A DNA stretch of 64,000 bases from Paraburkholderia sp. PGU19 (GCF_013426915.1 NZ_AP023182.1:868001-932000); one strand, 5' to 3'. Shown: positions 55,527 to 64,000, counted from the first letter of the stretch. The notes: a model not told the origin generated them from the sequence alone. Numbers and translations are program-made.

Positions 55527-56037
55527 ATGACCACTTTCGCCTCTGGAGATATCTCAACCGTCTGGGTCGACGGACGTATCGCCATTGCACTAACGGAATG
55601 CCCGGGTCGAACCGTTGCCTGCTATGAAGCCGTTTCACGGATTGTCGGGCGGTCCCCGTCCCTGGTCCTGTCGCTCGTCGAAGAGCACGAGATTGAAGGT
55701 GTACAAATGATCTGAAAAGAATTTTGCGATCAAATGGGATTGGATGGTCACATTTCCCGATACGGAATTTCAGCGTCCCGCGACCGGAGATGCGTGGACA
55801 AGCCTGAGCCGCGGCCTGCATTCGACCATTCAAAATGGTCTGCTTCTCGTCCACTGCTGGGGCGGCCTTGGACGATCTGGCATGATTGCCGCCCGGCTTT
55901 TGGTCGAGCGAGGCATGGAAGCCCAGTCCGCGATTGCAATTGTGAGGGCTGCGCGGCCAGATGCCATTGAAATGGAAGCCCAGGAAAAATGGGTGGCCGG
56001 GCCAAGCGGACCTCACGTGCGTGGGCAGGCACAATAA
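55527..56037 (+). pseudogene. Dual-specificity/tyrosine phosphatase-like protein with a frameshift
   Basis: The first frame (55527-55715) gives ISTVWVDGRIAIALTECPGR and LVLSLVEEHEIEGVQM. The second frame, open from 55711, continues SEKNFAIKWDWMVTFPDTEF and includes the P-loop HCWGGLGRSGMIAARLL (HCx5R followed by S). Skipping one base near 55710 joins them into a protein of about 170 residues. The active site is intact but out of frame with the start. An internal ATG at 55744 could still give a short protein. Confidence 0.78.
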
Positions 56038-56976
56038 AGACCGGTGGCGTTGACCGCCCTGTGGTCGGGCGAGACACCATAACTTTGTGCCCGACGACCG
56101 TCCTGAGCGTGCGTATGGGGCGTATGCTTGCTGCCGACGAAGCCCAACGGACTAACGTGCATGGCGGCATCATCCTTCATAAACGATAAGTAGTCCGGAA
56201 CGGATGGTGCCACCCTGTATCTCGTTGCGGCGACGTGTCTACCGGTCTGCTTTTGCAGATCGCTATCGCCAGTTCGCAGTAGGCCCCGGAACTCCGCGAG
56301 GCAATGAATATCCCCGGCGAAGCCGATGCCCTTGCACGCGAAGGCCCGACGCCCCTGTCTGGCTGAGATCTCAGCCTCCGGCTCCCCGTAAATTCTGAGA
56401 TCCCGGAACGCCGGCGCAATTCCGCTTTGCTCTCGCAGAAAAAGCGTCACGAAATCAGCGGTCCCGGTTTTCGGCTTGCGGGCTCGATGCTGGCATGGTT
56501 CTCGCTCGACATTGCCAACCGGCCGCGCAACAGGCCGCATCGACGGAGACTCATCTGAACCCCTCACAGATCCTGCTTCCAATACCGTAGCTGGACTTTC
56601 GTGTCGCGCGCCCCCTCGCCGGTGCTCAGGTGCGTGTTGTCCACATGGCCTGCTGCGCGGAGGAGAACCGCGATTTACCTTTCGCAACCCGACCTGTCAC
56701 GACATGAAATTCCGGTGTTCCGCCGTTTAGGGCTCCATCTGCCGATGGTTGCCCGTCGCCCGAAGTTCACGCACCGCACGAGCAGGCAATAGCGGCATGG
56801 ATGCGCACGCGACGCGACCGGCATCCAGGAAGTCGTCGGTTTCATCACCGAAGAGGTTGTTCTTTTACCGCGGCGTCGGCCTTTTCACCCGAACGCCGCT
56901 CCGCATCTAACTCGCCAGTGTCAGCGACGCGCATTGACCGTATGCGGCGCCGACATTCCAGAATAGGAGGCATGCC
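56038..56976. other. Gene-free stretch upstream of the 2HCT transporter
   Basis: About 940 bases without a supported gene; several frames exist on both strands but have no recognisable product. It ends with an AGGAGG ribosome site at 56965-56970. Confidence 0.5.
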
Positions 56977-58341
56977 TTGTTGACCAGTTCGCACACCCCC
57001 GACCGTCCACAACCGTTACCCGCGCAGCAACCCGCCACCAAAACACGCTTCTGGCCGGAAGGCTGGTGGAAGCTGATGGAATACCGGATCGGCATCATCC
57101 CGCTGCCCGTCTACTTCATCCTGCTTGCGCTGATCACGAGCTTCGCCGTAACCGGCAAGGTGCCCGGCGAAATTTCGATGGCGATCGCCGTACTCGCCTT
57201 CTTCGGCTTCACCTGTGCCGAACTGGGCAAGCGTCTGCCCATCCTGCGCAACATCGGCGCGGCCGCGATCTGCGCGACCTTCGTGCCGTCGGCGCTCACG
57301 TACTACCATCTGCTGCCGAAACCCGTCCTCAACCTGACGACGGAGTTCACCAAGCAGACGAACTTCCTGTACCTGTTCATCGCGTCGATCATCGTCGGCA
57401 GCATTTTGAGCATGGACCGGCGCGTGCTGATTCAGGGCTTCATCAAGATCTTCGTGCCGCTGGCGATCGGTTCGATCGCGGCGGCCATCGTCGGCACGGC
57501 CGTCGGCGCGATGTTCGGACTCGGCGTGCGCCATACGCTGCTGTATATCGTCGTGCCCATCATGGCGGGCGGCGTCGGCGAGGGTGCGATTCCGCTGTCC
57601 ATCGGCTATTCGGAAATCATGCATCTGCCGCAGGGCGAACTGTTCGCCCAGGTGCTGCCGCCCGTGATGCTCGGCAGCCTGACGGCGATCGTGCTGGCCG
57701 GCGCACTCGACATGCTCGGCAAGCGTCTTCCGCATCTGACGGGCAACGGGCGTCTGCAGGTCGGCGAGAAGGACGAAATGGACCCGGTGAAGGAAGAAAT
57801 CAGCGGCCATATCGACGTCACGCATATCGCGGCGGCCGGCATCACCGCGATCACGCTCTACCTGCTCGGCCTGATGTGCCGCAATCTGTTCGGTCTGCCC
57901 GCGCCCGTCGCGATGCTGTTCCTCGCGGTGCTGGTGAAGCTCGCGCGCGCGGTGTCGCCGCAGTTGCAGGAAGGCGCGTTCGTCGTCTACAAATTCTTCT
58001 CGACGGCCGTCACGTATCCGCTGCTGTTCGCAATTGGTGTGGCGATGACGCCGTGGGACAAGCTGATCGCCGCGTTCACGTTCGCCAATATCGTGACCAT
58101 CGTCGTGACGGTGGCGACGCTGATGGGCACGGGCTTTGTGGTTGGGCGCTTCCTGAAGATGTACCCTATCGACACCGCGATCGTGAACGCCTGCCACAGC
58201 GGCCAGGGCGGCACGGGCGACGTCGCGATCCTGACGGCGGCGAACCGCATGACGCTGATGCCATTCGCGCAGATCGCCACGCGCATCGGTGGCGCGATCG
58301 TGGTCACAGTGACCCTGGCCATATTGGCACATTCCGGGTGA
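56977..58341 (+). CDS. 2-hydroxycarboxylate (citrate/malate-type) transporter, 2HCT family
   Basis: A 454-residue inner-membrane protein with eleven or so helices. Family signatures are the two inverted hairpin motifs: MAGGVGEGAIPLSIGYSE near residue 190 and NACHSGQGGTGDVAILTAAN near residue 410, the GGxG-type loops of CitS/MaeN. The start is odd: AGGAGG at 56965-56970 is followed by an ATG at 56972 that meets a stop after three codons, while the long frame starts with TTG at 56977 or 56980. Either a TTG start is used or one base is missing. Transport of citrate or malate fits the TctD-like regulator nearby. Confidence 0.88.
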   Translation: MLTSSHTPDRPQPLPAQQPATKTRFWPEGWWKLMEYRIGIIPLPVYFILLALITSFAVTGKVPGEISMAIAVLAFFGFTCAELGKRLPILRNIGAAAICATFVPSALTYYHLLPKPVLNLTTEFTKQTNFLYLFIASIIVGSILSMDRRVLIQGFIKIFVPLAIGSIAAAIVGTAVGAMFGLGVRHTLLYIVVPIMAGGVGEGAIPLSIGYSEIMHLPQGELFAQVLPPVMLGSLTAIVLAGALDMLGKRLPHLTGNGRLQVGEKDEMDPVKEEISGHIDVTHIAAAGITAITLYLLGLMCRNLFGLPAPVAMLFLAVLVKLARAVSPQLQEGAFVVYKFFSTAVTYPLLFAIGVAMTPWDKLIAAFTFANIVTIVVTVATLMGTGFVVGRFLKMYPIDTAIVNACHSGQGGTGDVAILTAANRMTLMPFAQIATRIGGAIVVTVTLAILAHSG

Positions 58342-58612
58342 CTTCTGGCGAACCTGACGCGAAGTCGATGGCCGTCGACGATGCTGGACCTGGCACTGAC
58401 AGGTCACTCCGACGCCCGACCGACGGCCGTCCCCTGGCTTTTCCCACGCCCGCTAAAGCATCGGTTATAGGCGGTGCCTGTGGAAGTAGCGCGCGCATGC
58501 GTTACCTGTTGCACATCACGGCATACCCAACGCTTTCGGAACTCACGGCAACGCCAACCCTGCGACGAAAACAGCCGCCGGTGAAACGTACTATCTGACA
58601 AGAGACACGACA

Positions 58613-58942
58613 ATGGATCGAACCAGTCTGACACCACGCGGTTTTACGCAGGGCATGCTAATCAGGGGCATCACGCATCGTCAGAGGGAGTTCCGGCCGG
58701 GAGACTGGGCGGAACGTCTGACCGGGGTGGTTACGCTGTTCGTCGGCGAGCGGCGGCCGGGCATGCACGTTCCCGCGACGCGACTGGCCATGCCCGTCAT
58801 TGACGGCGGACTCAAGAGTCTCTTCGTCGCGGACGAGCTGCGATCCGTCTGCCCCGGTGCCTTCGAGTTCGTAATGCGATTTGCAGAGGACAACGATTTG
58901 TCCATCACCGTGCACGCAGCGCCTGTATTTTCCGTACCGTAA
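58613..58942 (+). CDS. DUF3579 family protein
   Basis: A 109-residue soluble protein with the family pattern FRPGDWAERLTGVVTLF, MPVIDGGLKSLFVADELR and AFEFVMRFAEDNDL. DUF3579 proteins are common in Burkholderiales and have no assigned role. It stands alone, 270 bases after the transporter gene. Confidence 0.85.
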   Translation: MDRTSLTPRGFTQGMLIRGITHRQREFRPGDWAERLTGVVTLFVGERRPGMHVPATRLAMPVIDGGLKSLFVADELRSVCPGAFEFVMRFAEDNDLSITVHAAPVFSVP

Positions 58943-59171
58943 CACCCCCGAAAACCATCCGTCGCCTTTGCCGAAACCCGACGGTCGGACACCCGCGGCA
59001 ATTGTTCACAGTTTTTACGCATGACAGGCCGAGCCCGCCGTACCGCACGCGTCGGGACGCCTCGACAGTCTGGACACGAAGTCACGTGTGCTTGCGGCAC
59101 GCCAGTGGGATTGCCATTCCAGTATGAACGCCCCTCGCTGCCCAGGCGGTCAGCGGCAGGACCGCGCCGTT

Positions 59172-59366
59172 TCAACCGGGGGCCTGACGCGCCCTTTCGA
59201 GCGTCGCTGCGCCCAAGTGGCCGGCGCGCAGCAGTGCGGCTACCTCGTCCGGCCCGACCGGCCTGCTGCAATAGAAGCCCTGGTATTCGTCGCAACCCAT
59301 CGCGTCAATCTGCCCGAGCTGCTCCGGCGTCTCGACACCCTCGGAAGTCACCTGCAGGTGAAGGAC
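59172..59366 (-). pseudogene. EAL-domain C-terminal fragment
   Basis: The minus strand encodes VTSEGVETPEQLGQIDAMGC followed by DEYQGFYCSRPVGPDEVAAL, the end of a c-di-GMP phosphodiesterase EAL domain (the EGVET motif is diagnostic). Nothing of the catalytic ExL region remains upstream, so it is a short remnant of about 64 codons. Confidence 0.82.
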
Positions 59367-59434
59367 TCGCTGGCTACCCGGTCTGACCCCATGTTTTGCG
59401 CCGCTCGGAAATCGACGCTGCGCATCAGGCTCGG

Positions 59435-59659
59435 TCAGGCGAAGAACACGAACGGCAATGTCAGCATCAGGTAAATCGCGAGTCCGGTGGCTGGCAGGCC
59501 GGTGGCGATCGCGACTGCCGCGACCGCGCCTCCGATTAGCGCGAGCGCAACCAGCCAGCGTCGGGTAGCTTGCTGAGCGCTGACGTCTGCGCGGGGGCTT
59601 GTATCGACGCGATGTTCTTTGTGCCGTGCCACGCATTTTCGGATGTGCAGGTCAAGCAT
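59435..59659 (-). CDS. Small two-span membrane protein
   Basis: A 74-residue product from the ATG at 59659: a soluble N-terminus (MLDLHIRKCVARHKEHRVD) and two hydrophobic helices (WLVALALIGGAVAAVAIATG and GLAIYLMLTLPFVFF). A weak GAGGG site lies upstream. Unknown family. Confidence 0.55.
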   Translation of the reverse strand: MLDLHIRKCVARHKEHRVDTSPRADVSAQQATRRWLVALALIGGAVAAVAIATGLPATGLAIYLMLTLPFVFFA

Positions 59660-60275
59660 GGCTATTTCCCTCAAGATATGTTCGTTGCCCCCACGGACGC
59701 GAGTCCGGTCGTGGCGTCGTACTGGAACGTCAAGAGCGTCTGCTGATGCAATACGTGTCGCTGCTCTCATAATAGCCTTCGGCGCACTCGAGAGTAGAAG
59801 GGCACGAACTTGGCGATCTGTAGTCAGCTAATGCAAGGCCTGTGGAGAAGCAAAGCGGGTTGGCGCTCGGTCGGCCCGCCCAGGCGACTCCACGCTGTGT
59901 CAGTTGCTGGGTCGCAACAAGACGGAACCCGCGCTTGTCCTGCATTTGGTGTCTGTTTGGATTAACCCAAGATTCTTCAGCATGAGCGTTTCATCGGCCG
60001 ATACAGGGCGCCGCCGGAATTGGTCCGCGCGAGAAGTCCACGCGAAACCGCCCGCTACTTTGTTTTGCCATTCCGGGGCCGAAGAAGGCGAAAGGCTTGC
60101 CGCGGTTCTGTTGAAAAAGTTGTTGGCCAACCTTGGGATCATTTGTTCTGGGTGATTGTCGGCACGTGCAGCGCGGCTTGCCTCCGTCGCGTGCCCTGAA
60201 TTCGATCAGATCGGGCTGGGCCGTATCGCCTTATAATATTTATTGAGTGGTCTGGGCGCATGAATATTCCGGGGT
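59660..60275. other. Gene-free stretch upstream of parDE
   Basis: About 600 bases without a supported gene. TATAAT at 60232-60237, about 40 bases before parD, may be the -10 box of the toxin-antitoxin operon; no good -35 box was found. Confidence 0.5.
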
Positions 60276-60539
60276 ATGGCTATGATCAATGCAGATCTTG
60301 GGCAACCGCTTGAGGCCTACGTCGCAAAGTTGGTCGAGTCGGGTCGCTATGGCTCGGAAAGCGAGGTTCTGCGGGAAGGCATGAAGCTCATTCAGGATCG
60401 CGAAATGCAGCTCGTCGCGCTGGATGCGGTCATTGAGCGCGGCATCGGCGATTCGGAGGCGGGACGGGGGAACCTCGCCGAGGACGTGTTTGACCGGCTT
60501 GAAGCAAAATATCATGCAATGGCGGGCACCAAGCGATGA
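60276..60539 (+). CDS. parD: ParD-type antitoxin
   Basis: An 87-residue ribbon-helix-helix antitoxin: NADLGQPLEAYVAKLVESGR and YGSESEVLREGMKLIQDRE, then an acidic toxin-binding tail. The ATG at 60276 or the one at 60282 may start it. The stop overlaps the toxin start (ATGA, 60536-60539). It should repress its own promoter together with the toxin. Confidence 0.92.
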   Translation: MAMINADLGQPLEAYVAKLVESGRYGSESEVLREGMKLIQDREMQLVALDAVIERGIGDSEAGRGNLAEDVFDRLEAKYHAMAGTKR

Positions 60540-60838
60540 TTGTCCAGATCCTTCCTGATGCCGAGGCCGATCTTGAGGCGATCGGCGATTACATGGCCCG
60601 CGACAACCCCCGTCGCGCGCTGAGTTTCGTGCGCGAGCTGCGCGAGAAGTGCACTCGCCTTGCCGACATGTACGTCGCATTCCCAATCGTGCCGCGTTAC
60701 GAAGACCGTGGCGTGCGTCACCGGGTACACGGTGGCCACCAGATTTTCTATCGTGTTGTTGGCGAGCCGCCCGAGCGCGTCGACGTCATTCACATCCTGC
60801 ATAGCGCGCACAACTACGCCGCGGTCCTTTTTCCCTGA
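60536..60838 (+). CDS. parE: ParE/RelE-type toxin
   Basis: A 100-residue toxin of the ParE branch: ILPDAEADLEAIGDYMARDN, FVRELREKCTRLADM and RHRVHGGHQIFYRVV, ending with VDVIHILHSAHNY. ParE toxins act on DNA gyrase, RelE on the ribosome; the sequence fits ParE better. It is translationally coupled to the antitoxin. Confidence 0.9.
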   Translation: MIVQILPDAEADLEAIGDYMARDNPRRALSFVRELREKCTRLADMYVAFPIVPRYEDRGVRHRVHGGHQIFYRVVGEPPERVDVIHILHSAHNYAAVLFP

Positions 60839-61321
60839 ATTCGCGCGAGCTGCCCGACGGCGATCCGTTTGTTTCTGCAGGACTGTCTTGTGTTTGAGCG
60901 GGAGTGCAGGCGCCTGCCGGACAAGTCCGTACATTGCGCGAGGTTATCTGATTGATCGACGGGCTCTAATGGAGGCGAGCCGGGCTCTTCACATCCGGGC
61001 GGCGAGGTGCTGCACAAAGGTGACTTCGCCGATTGGCAATACTTCACTGTCCATCGGGAGCCCGAATTCCGATGTCCGTATGAGTGAAAATGCGCCTCAC
61101 TTCGCCGCTTCCACCGGTGCCCACACCGACGGGTTTCCGGATGCCAATGAATTGGCTGTGCAAGCGGGCTATGCCGGGTTGCACCAGGCCCGGAGATTGA
61201 ACGCCGATACAAAAGACCTGGACCGATTTAGATCTTACGAATTTTCGCGCGCACGCATTGATGGGTGCGACGGGCTACTGCGTCTATCGCGACAAGAGGA
61301 CTTTTATACCTGATGGGTTTC
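60839..61321. other. Gene-free stretch after parDE
   Basis: About 480 bases. A coding-looking piece from 61079 (MSENAPHFAASTGAHTDGF, ELAVQAGYAGLHQARRLN) runs to 61313 but lacks a ribosome site; I do not call it a gene. Confidence 0.5.
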
Positions 61322-61705
61322 CTATTGACGGGTGGGGCGGTGCTGTTCGAACGTCGTCTGGCATGAAACGCAGCGGGCCGTGTAGGGTGCGGCGACAAGG
61401 CGCTCATAACCGATCGGGTCGCCGCAATCGACGCATGCCCCGTAGCGGCCAGCGGCGATGCGTGCCAGCGCCGCGTCGATCTGCTGCAGTTCGTCGAAAT
61501 CGTGCCGCGCGAGCGCAGTGCGCAACTGATCGCTCGCTTTGCGCGATGCGGTCTCGTCGGGATGCGACTCGGGGCCCAGCTCTTCGGGCGGCCGTGCTCC
61601 AGCGAGATCACCGTATTCGCCGTGCAGCGTCGCCAGCAGCTCACGACGGCGCTCGCAGAGCCTTTGTTGTAACAGCCTGAGTTCGGAACCGGTTAGGGTG
61701 ATCAT
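61322..61705 (-). CDS. DksA/TraR-type C4 zinc-finger protein
   Basis: A 127-residue protein with an N-terminal coiled-coil region (ELRLLQQRLCERRRELLATL) and the C4 zinc finger CVDCGDPIGYERL...CVSCQ (Cx2C-x17-Cx2C). DksA-like proteins bind the RNA polymerase secondary channel. The ATG at 61705 fits; the frame is open further upstream. A 190-base copy of its 5' part lies 866 bases to the right. Confidence 0.88.
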   Translation of the reverse strand: MITLTGSELRLLQQRLCERRRELLATLHGEYGDLAGARPPEELGPESHPDETASRKASDQLRTALARHDFDELQQIDAALARIAAGRYGACVDCGDPIGYERLVAAPYTARCVSCQTTFEQHRPTRQ

Positions 61706-61755
61706 GGACAAGGCTCGATGTGTTCTGTAACGCCACGCCAACGGGTGACATCGCG
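61564..61755. repeat. Direct repeat, left copy (dksA-like 5' part)
   Basis: About 190 bases covering the first ~47 codons and the upstream region of the DksA-like gene. Nearly identical to 62430-62621, with only a few changes, one of which turns the ATG start into GTG in the right copy. Confidence 0.85.
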
Positions 61756-61907
61756 AAGGCGTTCCGTCATGTGAGTACTACCCACAGGCCAAACCAAGCA
61801 TGCACCCGCCGAGCGGTTAGCACAATGCGACAGTAACGATCCGCTCTGACGATCCTGAGTCTCGTCGCTAAAGCCCTACCAATGAAGCCCTGACGCTGGG
61901 TGGTGAA

Positions 61908-62429
61908 ATGAGCGGCACCCATACGATCAAATGTTTAACTCACGCGAGATTTGAGGCAGAAGCAACGCTGAACGAAAAGGGCTGCTATGCGGGCAAGACC
62001 TATGTTGATGGTAGTCCGGGTTCAATACCTGTGAAGGTCGTGCCGGACCAGCCGCTAGTCATCTCCTACGAGGAGAATGTTTGCATGATGCCAGCGACGT
62101 TCACGCCACAAAAGGACGGACGCTATCGGCTAATAGCAACCGAGGGTCACAAACCGTCTGACCCGGATGTCCCTTTCTTGCAATCGATGATGCACATACA
62201 CGACCGGCAATGTCTCGCCAGTGTGGCGGAAGTCGACGCCGATGGCGAGCTAGTCAAACCCATAAAGGTCAAGCGCTTCGACCCAGACAGACCGCCTTCA
62301 CATGCATCAAATTTCGGTAACGTCGGTGACTCTTCCAGAGTATGCGGTGACATTACGAAACGGCTATGGCGCGGCACGAGATTGGCCTCAAAGATTTCTC
62401 GCGGGGACGTCATGCTCGTGGATCTCAGG
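61908..62429 (+). CDS. Unknown protein between the dksA-like repeats
   Basis: The frame from 61908 gives a coding-looking product: SGTHTIKCLTHARFEAEATL, KGCYAGKTYVDGSPGSIPVK, ISYEENVCMMPATFTPQKDG and PFLQSMMHIHDRQCL. It runs on into the right repeat copy to a stop at 62546, where it reads antisense dksA-like sequence, so its natural C-terminus was probably replaced by the duplication. No known domain or signal peptide is recognised. Confidence 0.5.
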
Positions 62430-62621
62430 GCGACTCGGGGCCCAGCTCTTCGGGCGGTCGTGCTCCAGCGAGATCACCGTATTCGCCGTGCAGCGTCGCC
62501 AGCAGCTCACGACGGCGCTCGCAGAGCCCTTGTTGTAACAGCCTGAGTTCGGAACCGGTTAGGGTGATCACGGACAAGGCTCGATGTGTTCTGTAACGCC
62601 ACGCCAACGGGTGGCATCGCG
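62430..62621 (-). pseudogene. DksA-like 5' fragment (right copy of the direct repeat)
   Basis: The minus strand repeats ITLTGSELRLLQQGLCERRR and the following residues of the gene at 61322-61705 and then stops at the repeat edge; the zinc finger is missing. The start codon reads GTG here. Confidence 0.85.
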
Positions 62622-63011
62622 AGCGGTTCAACCAGATACAAGGTCCGATACCGGCGGCGATAGGTGCTTCGCGTTGGCGGAAAAGTGAACGCGTCGTGAT
62701 GGATCTACCTTACGCGCCCGTCTCGTCCAACAACTTAAATTGCGAACAGAGATGAGCAGTTTCTTCTTCACGGAGTGAGGTTGACCCGGTTCGACGGACA
62801 GGCGAAACGCTTGAGGTTCGTGGACGATCACCGAGTGAATCGGCAAGTCGAGTGAACAGGGCGCATCAGGACATCGCGCTTGCGCAAACCAGTGCCGACA
62901 ACCGACCCGATTTCCGCATGTGCCAATTGCCCGTGCCATCCGCTGGCGGCTGACGCGGTGAACGTAAGAAATTGGACCCGCGCAGGGCGGGCCAGGACGA
63001 TCCGCTACCTG
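62622..63011. other. Gene-free stretch before the cold-shock gene
   Basis: About 390 bases at the 3' side of the cold-shock gene. No gene or clear terminator is seen. Confidence 0.5.
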
Positions 63012-63215
63012 TCAGACGAGCTTGATATTTGCAGCTTGCTTGCCCTTCTGGCCCATCTTGACATCGAAGCTTACTTTCTGATTGTCCTGCAACGACTTGA
63101 AGCCTTCAGTCTTGATTTCGGAGAAGTGGGCGAACAGGTCTTCACCGCCTTCGTCCGGCGTGATGAAACCAAAGCCCTTCGCATCGTTAAACCATTTCAC
63201 TGTACCAGTTGCCAT
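63012..63215 (-). CDS. cspA: Cold-shock domain protein
   Basis: A 67-residue CspA-family RNA/DNA chaperone with both RNA-binding motifs: RNP1 (KGFGFI) and RNP2 (DLFAHF). The start [17 protein letters not shown] is standard. The untranslated leader upstream appears long, as is usual for these genes, and holds a 16-base palindrome. Confidence 0.97.
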   Translation of the reverse strand: MATGTVKWFNDAKGFGFITPDEGGEDLFAHFSEIKTEGFKSLQDNQKVSFDVKMGQKGKQAANIKLV

Positions 63216-63627
63216 TTTTAAACCTGTAGACGTTGAAAGTCGCGTTCATGAACGCGATACCGCGCGGAGCGATTGCCCGCGATGGAGGACTTTGTACCGG
63301 ATGCATCGGTCGGCAAACCGGATAGTGCGATTGGCATCCACTGAATTCGTCATAAGGTATTTCTGATGGCCGAACGCCCGCCACAACGCGTCCAATCGCA
63401 CTAAAGAGTGCCGTCCTGCACCATCACCGTGCCTGGCTACGACAAAAAAGGTCGGTGCCGGGGATAGATTACGTCGCGCGGTGTCACCGTTTGAGGCTTT
63501 CAGGCACGCCGAATGGTGAGATTCTCAGCTGGCACGGCATATGCGTATAGGACCGGCACAGGATCAATGTCGATCTGGCTTCATTCGAAGCAACGCGGCA
63601 ACTTCACAACGGTTTTTGGACAACGGC
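63216..63627. other. Divergent intergenic region between csp and the NarK-type gene
   Basis: About 410 bases. It contains the perfect palindrome CGCGTTCATGAACGCG at 63241-63256 in the csp leader region. No gene is seen. Confidence 0.6.
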
Positions 63628-63678
63628 GTCCCCTAACCCAGTCATCTGATTGGGTTAGGGGGACGCTTTTTCTTTTTC
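63628..63678 (+). terminator. Terminator-like hairpin in the leader of the NarK-type gene
   Basis: Arms CCCCTAACCCAGTC (63630-63643) and GATTGGGTTAGGGG (63648-63661) with a 4-base loop are followed by GACGC and a T-rich tract (63667-63677). It ends about 11 bases before the ATG at 63689. No plus-strand gene lies upstream, so it may act as an attenuator. Confidence 0.75.
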
Positions 63679-63688
63679 TGGAACGACG

Positions 63689-64000
63689 ATGACAGACAAG
63701 GCAACCCGCATCGACCTCTTCAGCATGCACACACCACCGATGCGCGTTTTCCATCTCACGTGGATGGCGTTCTTCGTCTGCTTCTTCGCGTGGTTCGCCT
63801 GTGCGCCTTTGATGCCGCTGATCAAGAGCCAGTTCGGGCTTTCCGTCGACCAGGTCGCCAATATCAACATCGCCGCGGTCGCGGTCACGATCCTCGTGCG
63901 TCTGGTGATCGGTCCGCTATGCGATCGTTACGGCCCGCGCAAGATCTATTGTGGCCTGATGCTCGCGGGAGTCTTCCCCGTGCTGGGCGCCGCACTCTCC
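63689..64000 (+). CDS. NarK/NNP-type nitrate/nitrite MFS transporter (3' end outside window)
   Basis: The ATG at 63689 starts an open frame to the window edge (104 residues). After a short N-terminus (MTDKATRIDLFSMHTPPMRV) come the first three helices: HLTWMAFFVCFFAWFACAPL, VDQVANINIAAVAVTILVRL and the loop motif GPLCDRYGPRKIY between helices 2 and 3. The F.CFF.WF opening and the loop motif are typical of nitrate/nitrite porters. The nitrate signature in later helices is outside the window, so subfamily is inferred. The gene was truncated by the window, not by mutation. Confidence 0.88.
   Translation, partial: MTDKATRIDLFSMHTPPMRVFHLTWMAFFVCFFAWFACAPLMPLIKSQFGLSVDQVANINIAAVAVTILVRLVIGPLCDRYGPRKIYCGLMLAGVFPVLGAALS

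Noticed and set aside
56013..56687. 224-codon minus-strand frame upstream of the 2HCT gene
   Set aside because: Low-quality translation rich in R, P and G, overlapping the phosphatase remnant; no family is recognised.
57016..58598. Long frames on both strands overlapping the 2HCT gene
   Set aside because: They are Arg-, His- and Asp-rich shadows; the 2HCT frame has clear family motifs and membrane helices.

Overview
The window reads as a high-GC betaproteobacterial replicon of the Burkholderia sensu lato type (Paraburkholderia, Caballeronia or Burkholderia). This is judged from the style of the type VI secretion genes, the phasin, DUF3579 and 2-hydroxycarboxylate transporter genes, and the mix of RIT, ISKra4, IS91, IS903-group, IS6 and IS110 elements. 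No rRNA, tRNA or CRISPR array was seen.

Bases 1-19,300 are the right part of a type VI secretion system (T6SS) cluster on the plus strand: tssH (cut by the window edge), tssI/vgrG, a YwqK/MORN-repeat protein, a DUF4280 PAAR-like protein, a small membrane protein, then tssJ, tssK, tssL, tssM, tssA and an unknown 420-residue protein. Between the PAAR-like gene and tssJ lies an unusual metabolic cassette: a periplasmic solute-binding protein, two divergent SDF-family acidic amino acid/dicarboxylate symporters and an Asp/Glu-type racemase. The racemase, second symporter, tssJ and tssK are joined by 4-base ATGA overlaps, so the cassette is coupled in translation to the secretion core. tssB, C, D, E, F and G are not in the window.

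Bases 19,300-37,100 are accessory DNA. They hold an unknown lower-GC gene, an ISKra4 element with perfect 26-bp ends next to a broken MFS gene and a broken MmgE/PrpD gene, and an IS91-type element (tyrosine recombinase plus HUH transposase). The IS91 transposase gene is split inside its zinc finger by two tandem copies of a 3.4-kb RIT (recombinase in trio) element. After it comes a TolB-like/TPR membrane protein gene split by an IS903-group element with a 9-bp target duplication.

Bases 37,100-62,600 are a patchwork of small intact genes (FAD-linked oxidase, phasin, 2H phosphoesterase, Na/Pi-type transporter fusion, Nudix, exported Met/Gly/His-rich protein, response regulator, 2HCT transporter, DUF3579, ParDE, DksA-like) mixed with deletion chimeras and frameshifted remnants. 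Several frameshifts are single-base losses in G/C runs, so true decay and assembly indels must be told apart. The window ends with a cold-shock gene and the start of a NarK-type transporter gene that has a terminator-like hairpin just before its start codon.
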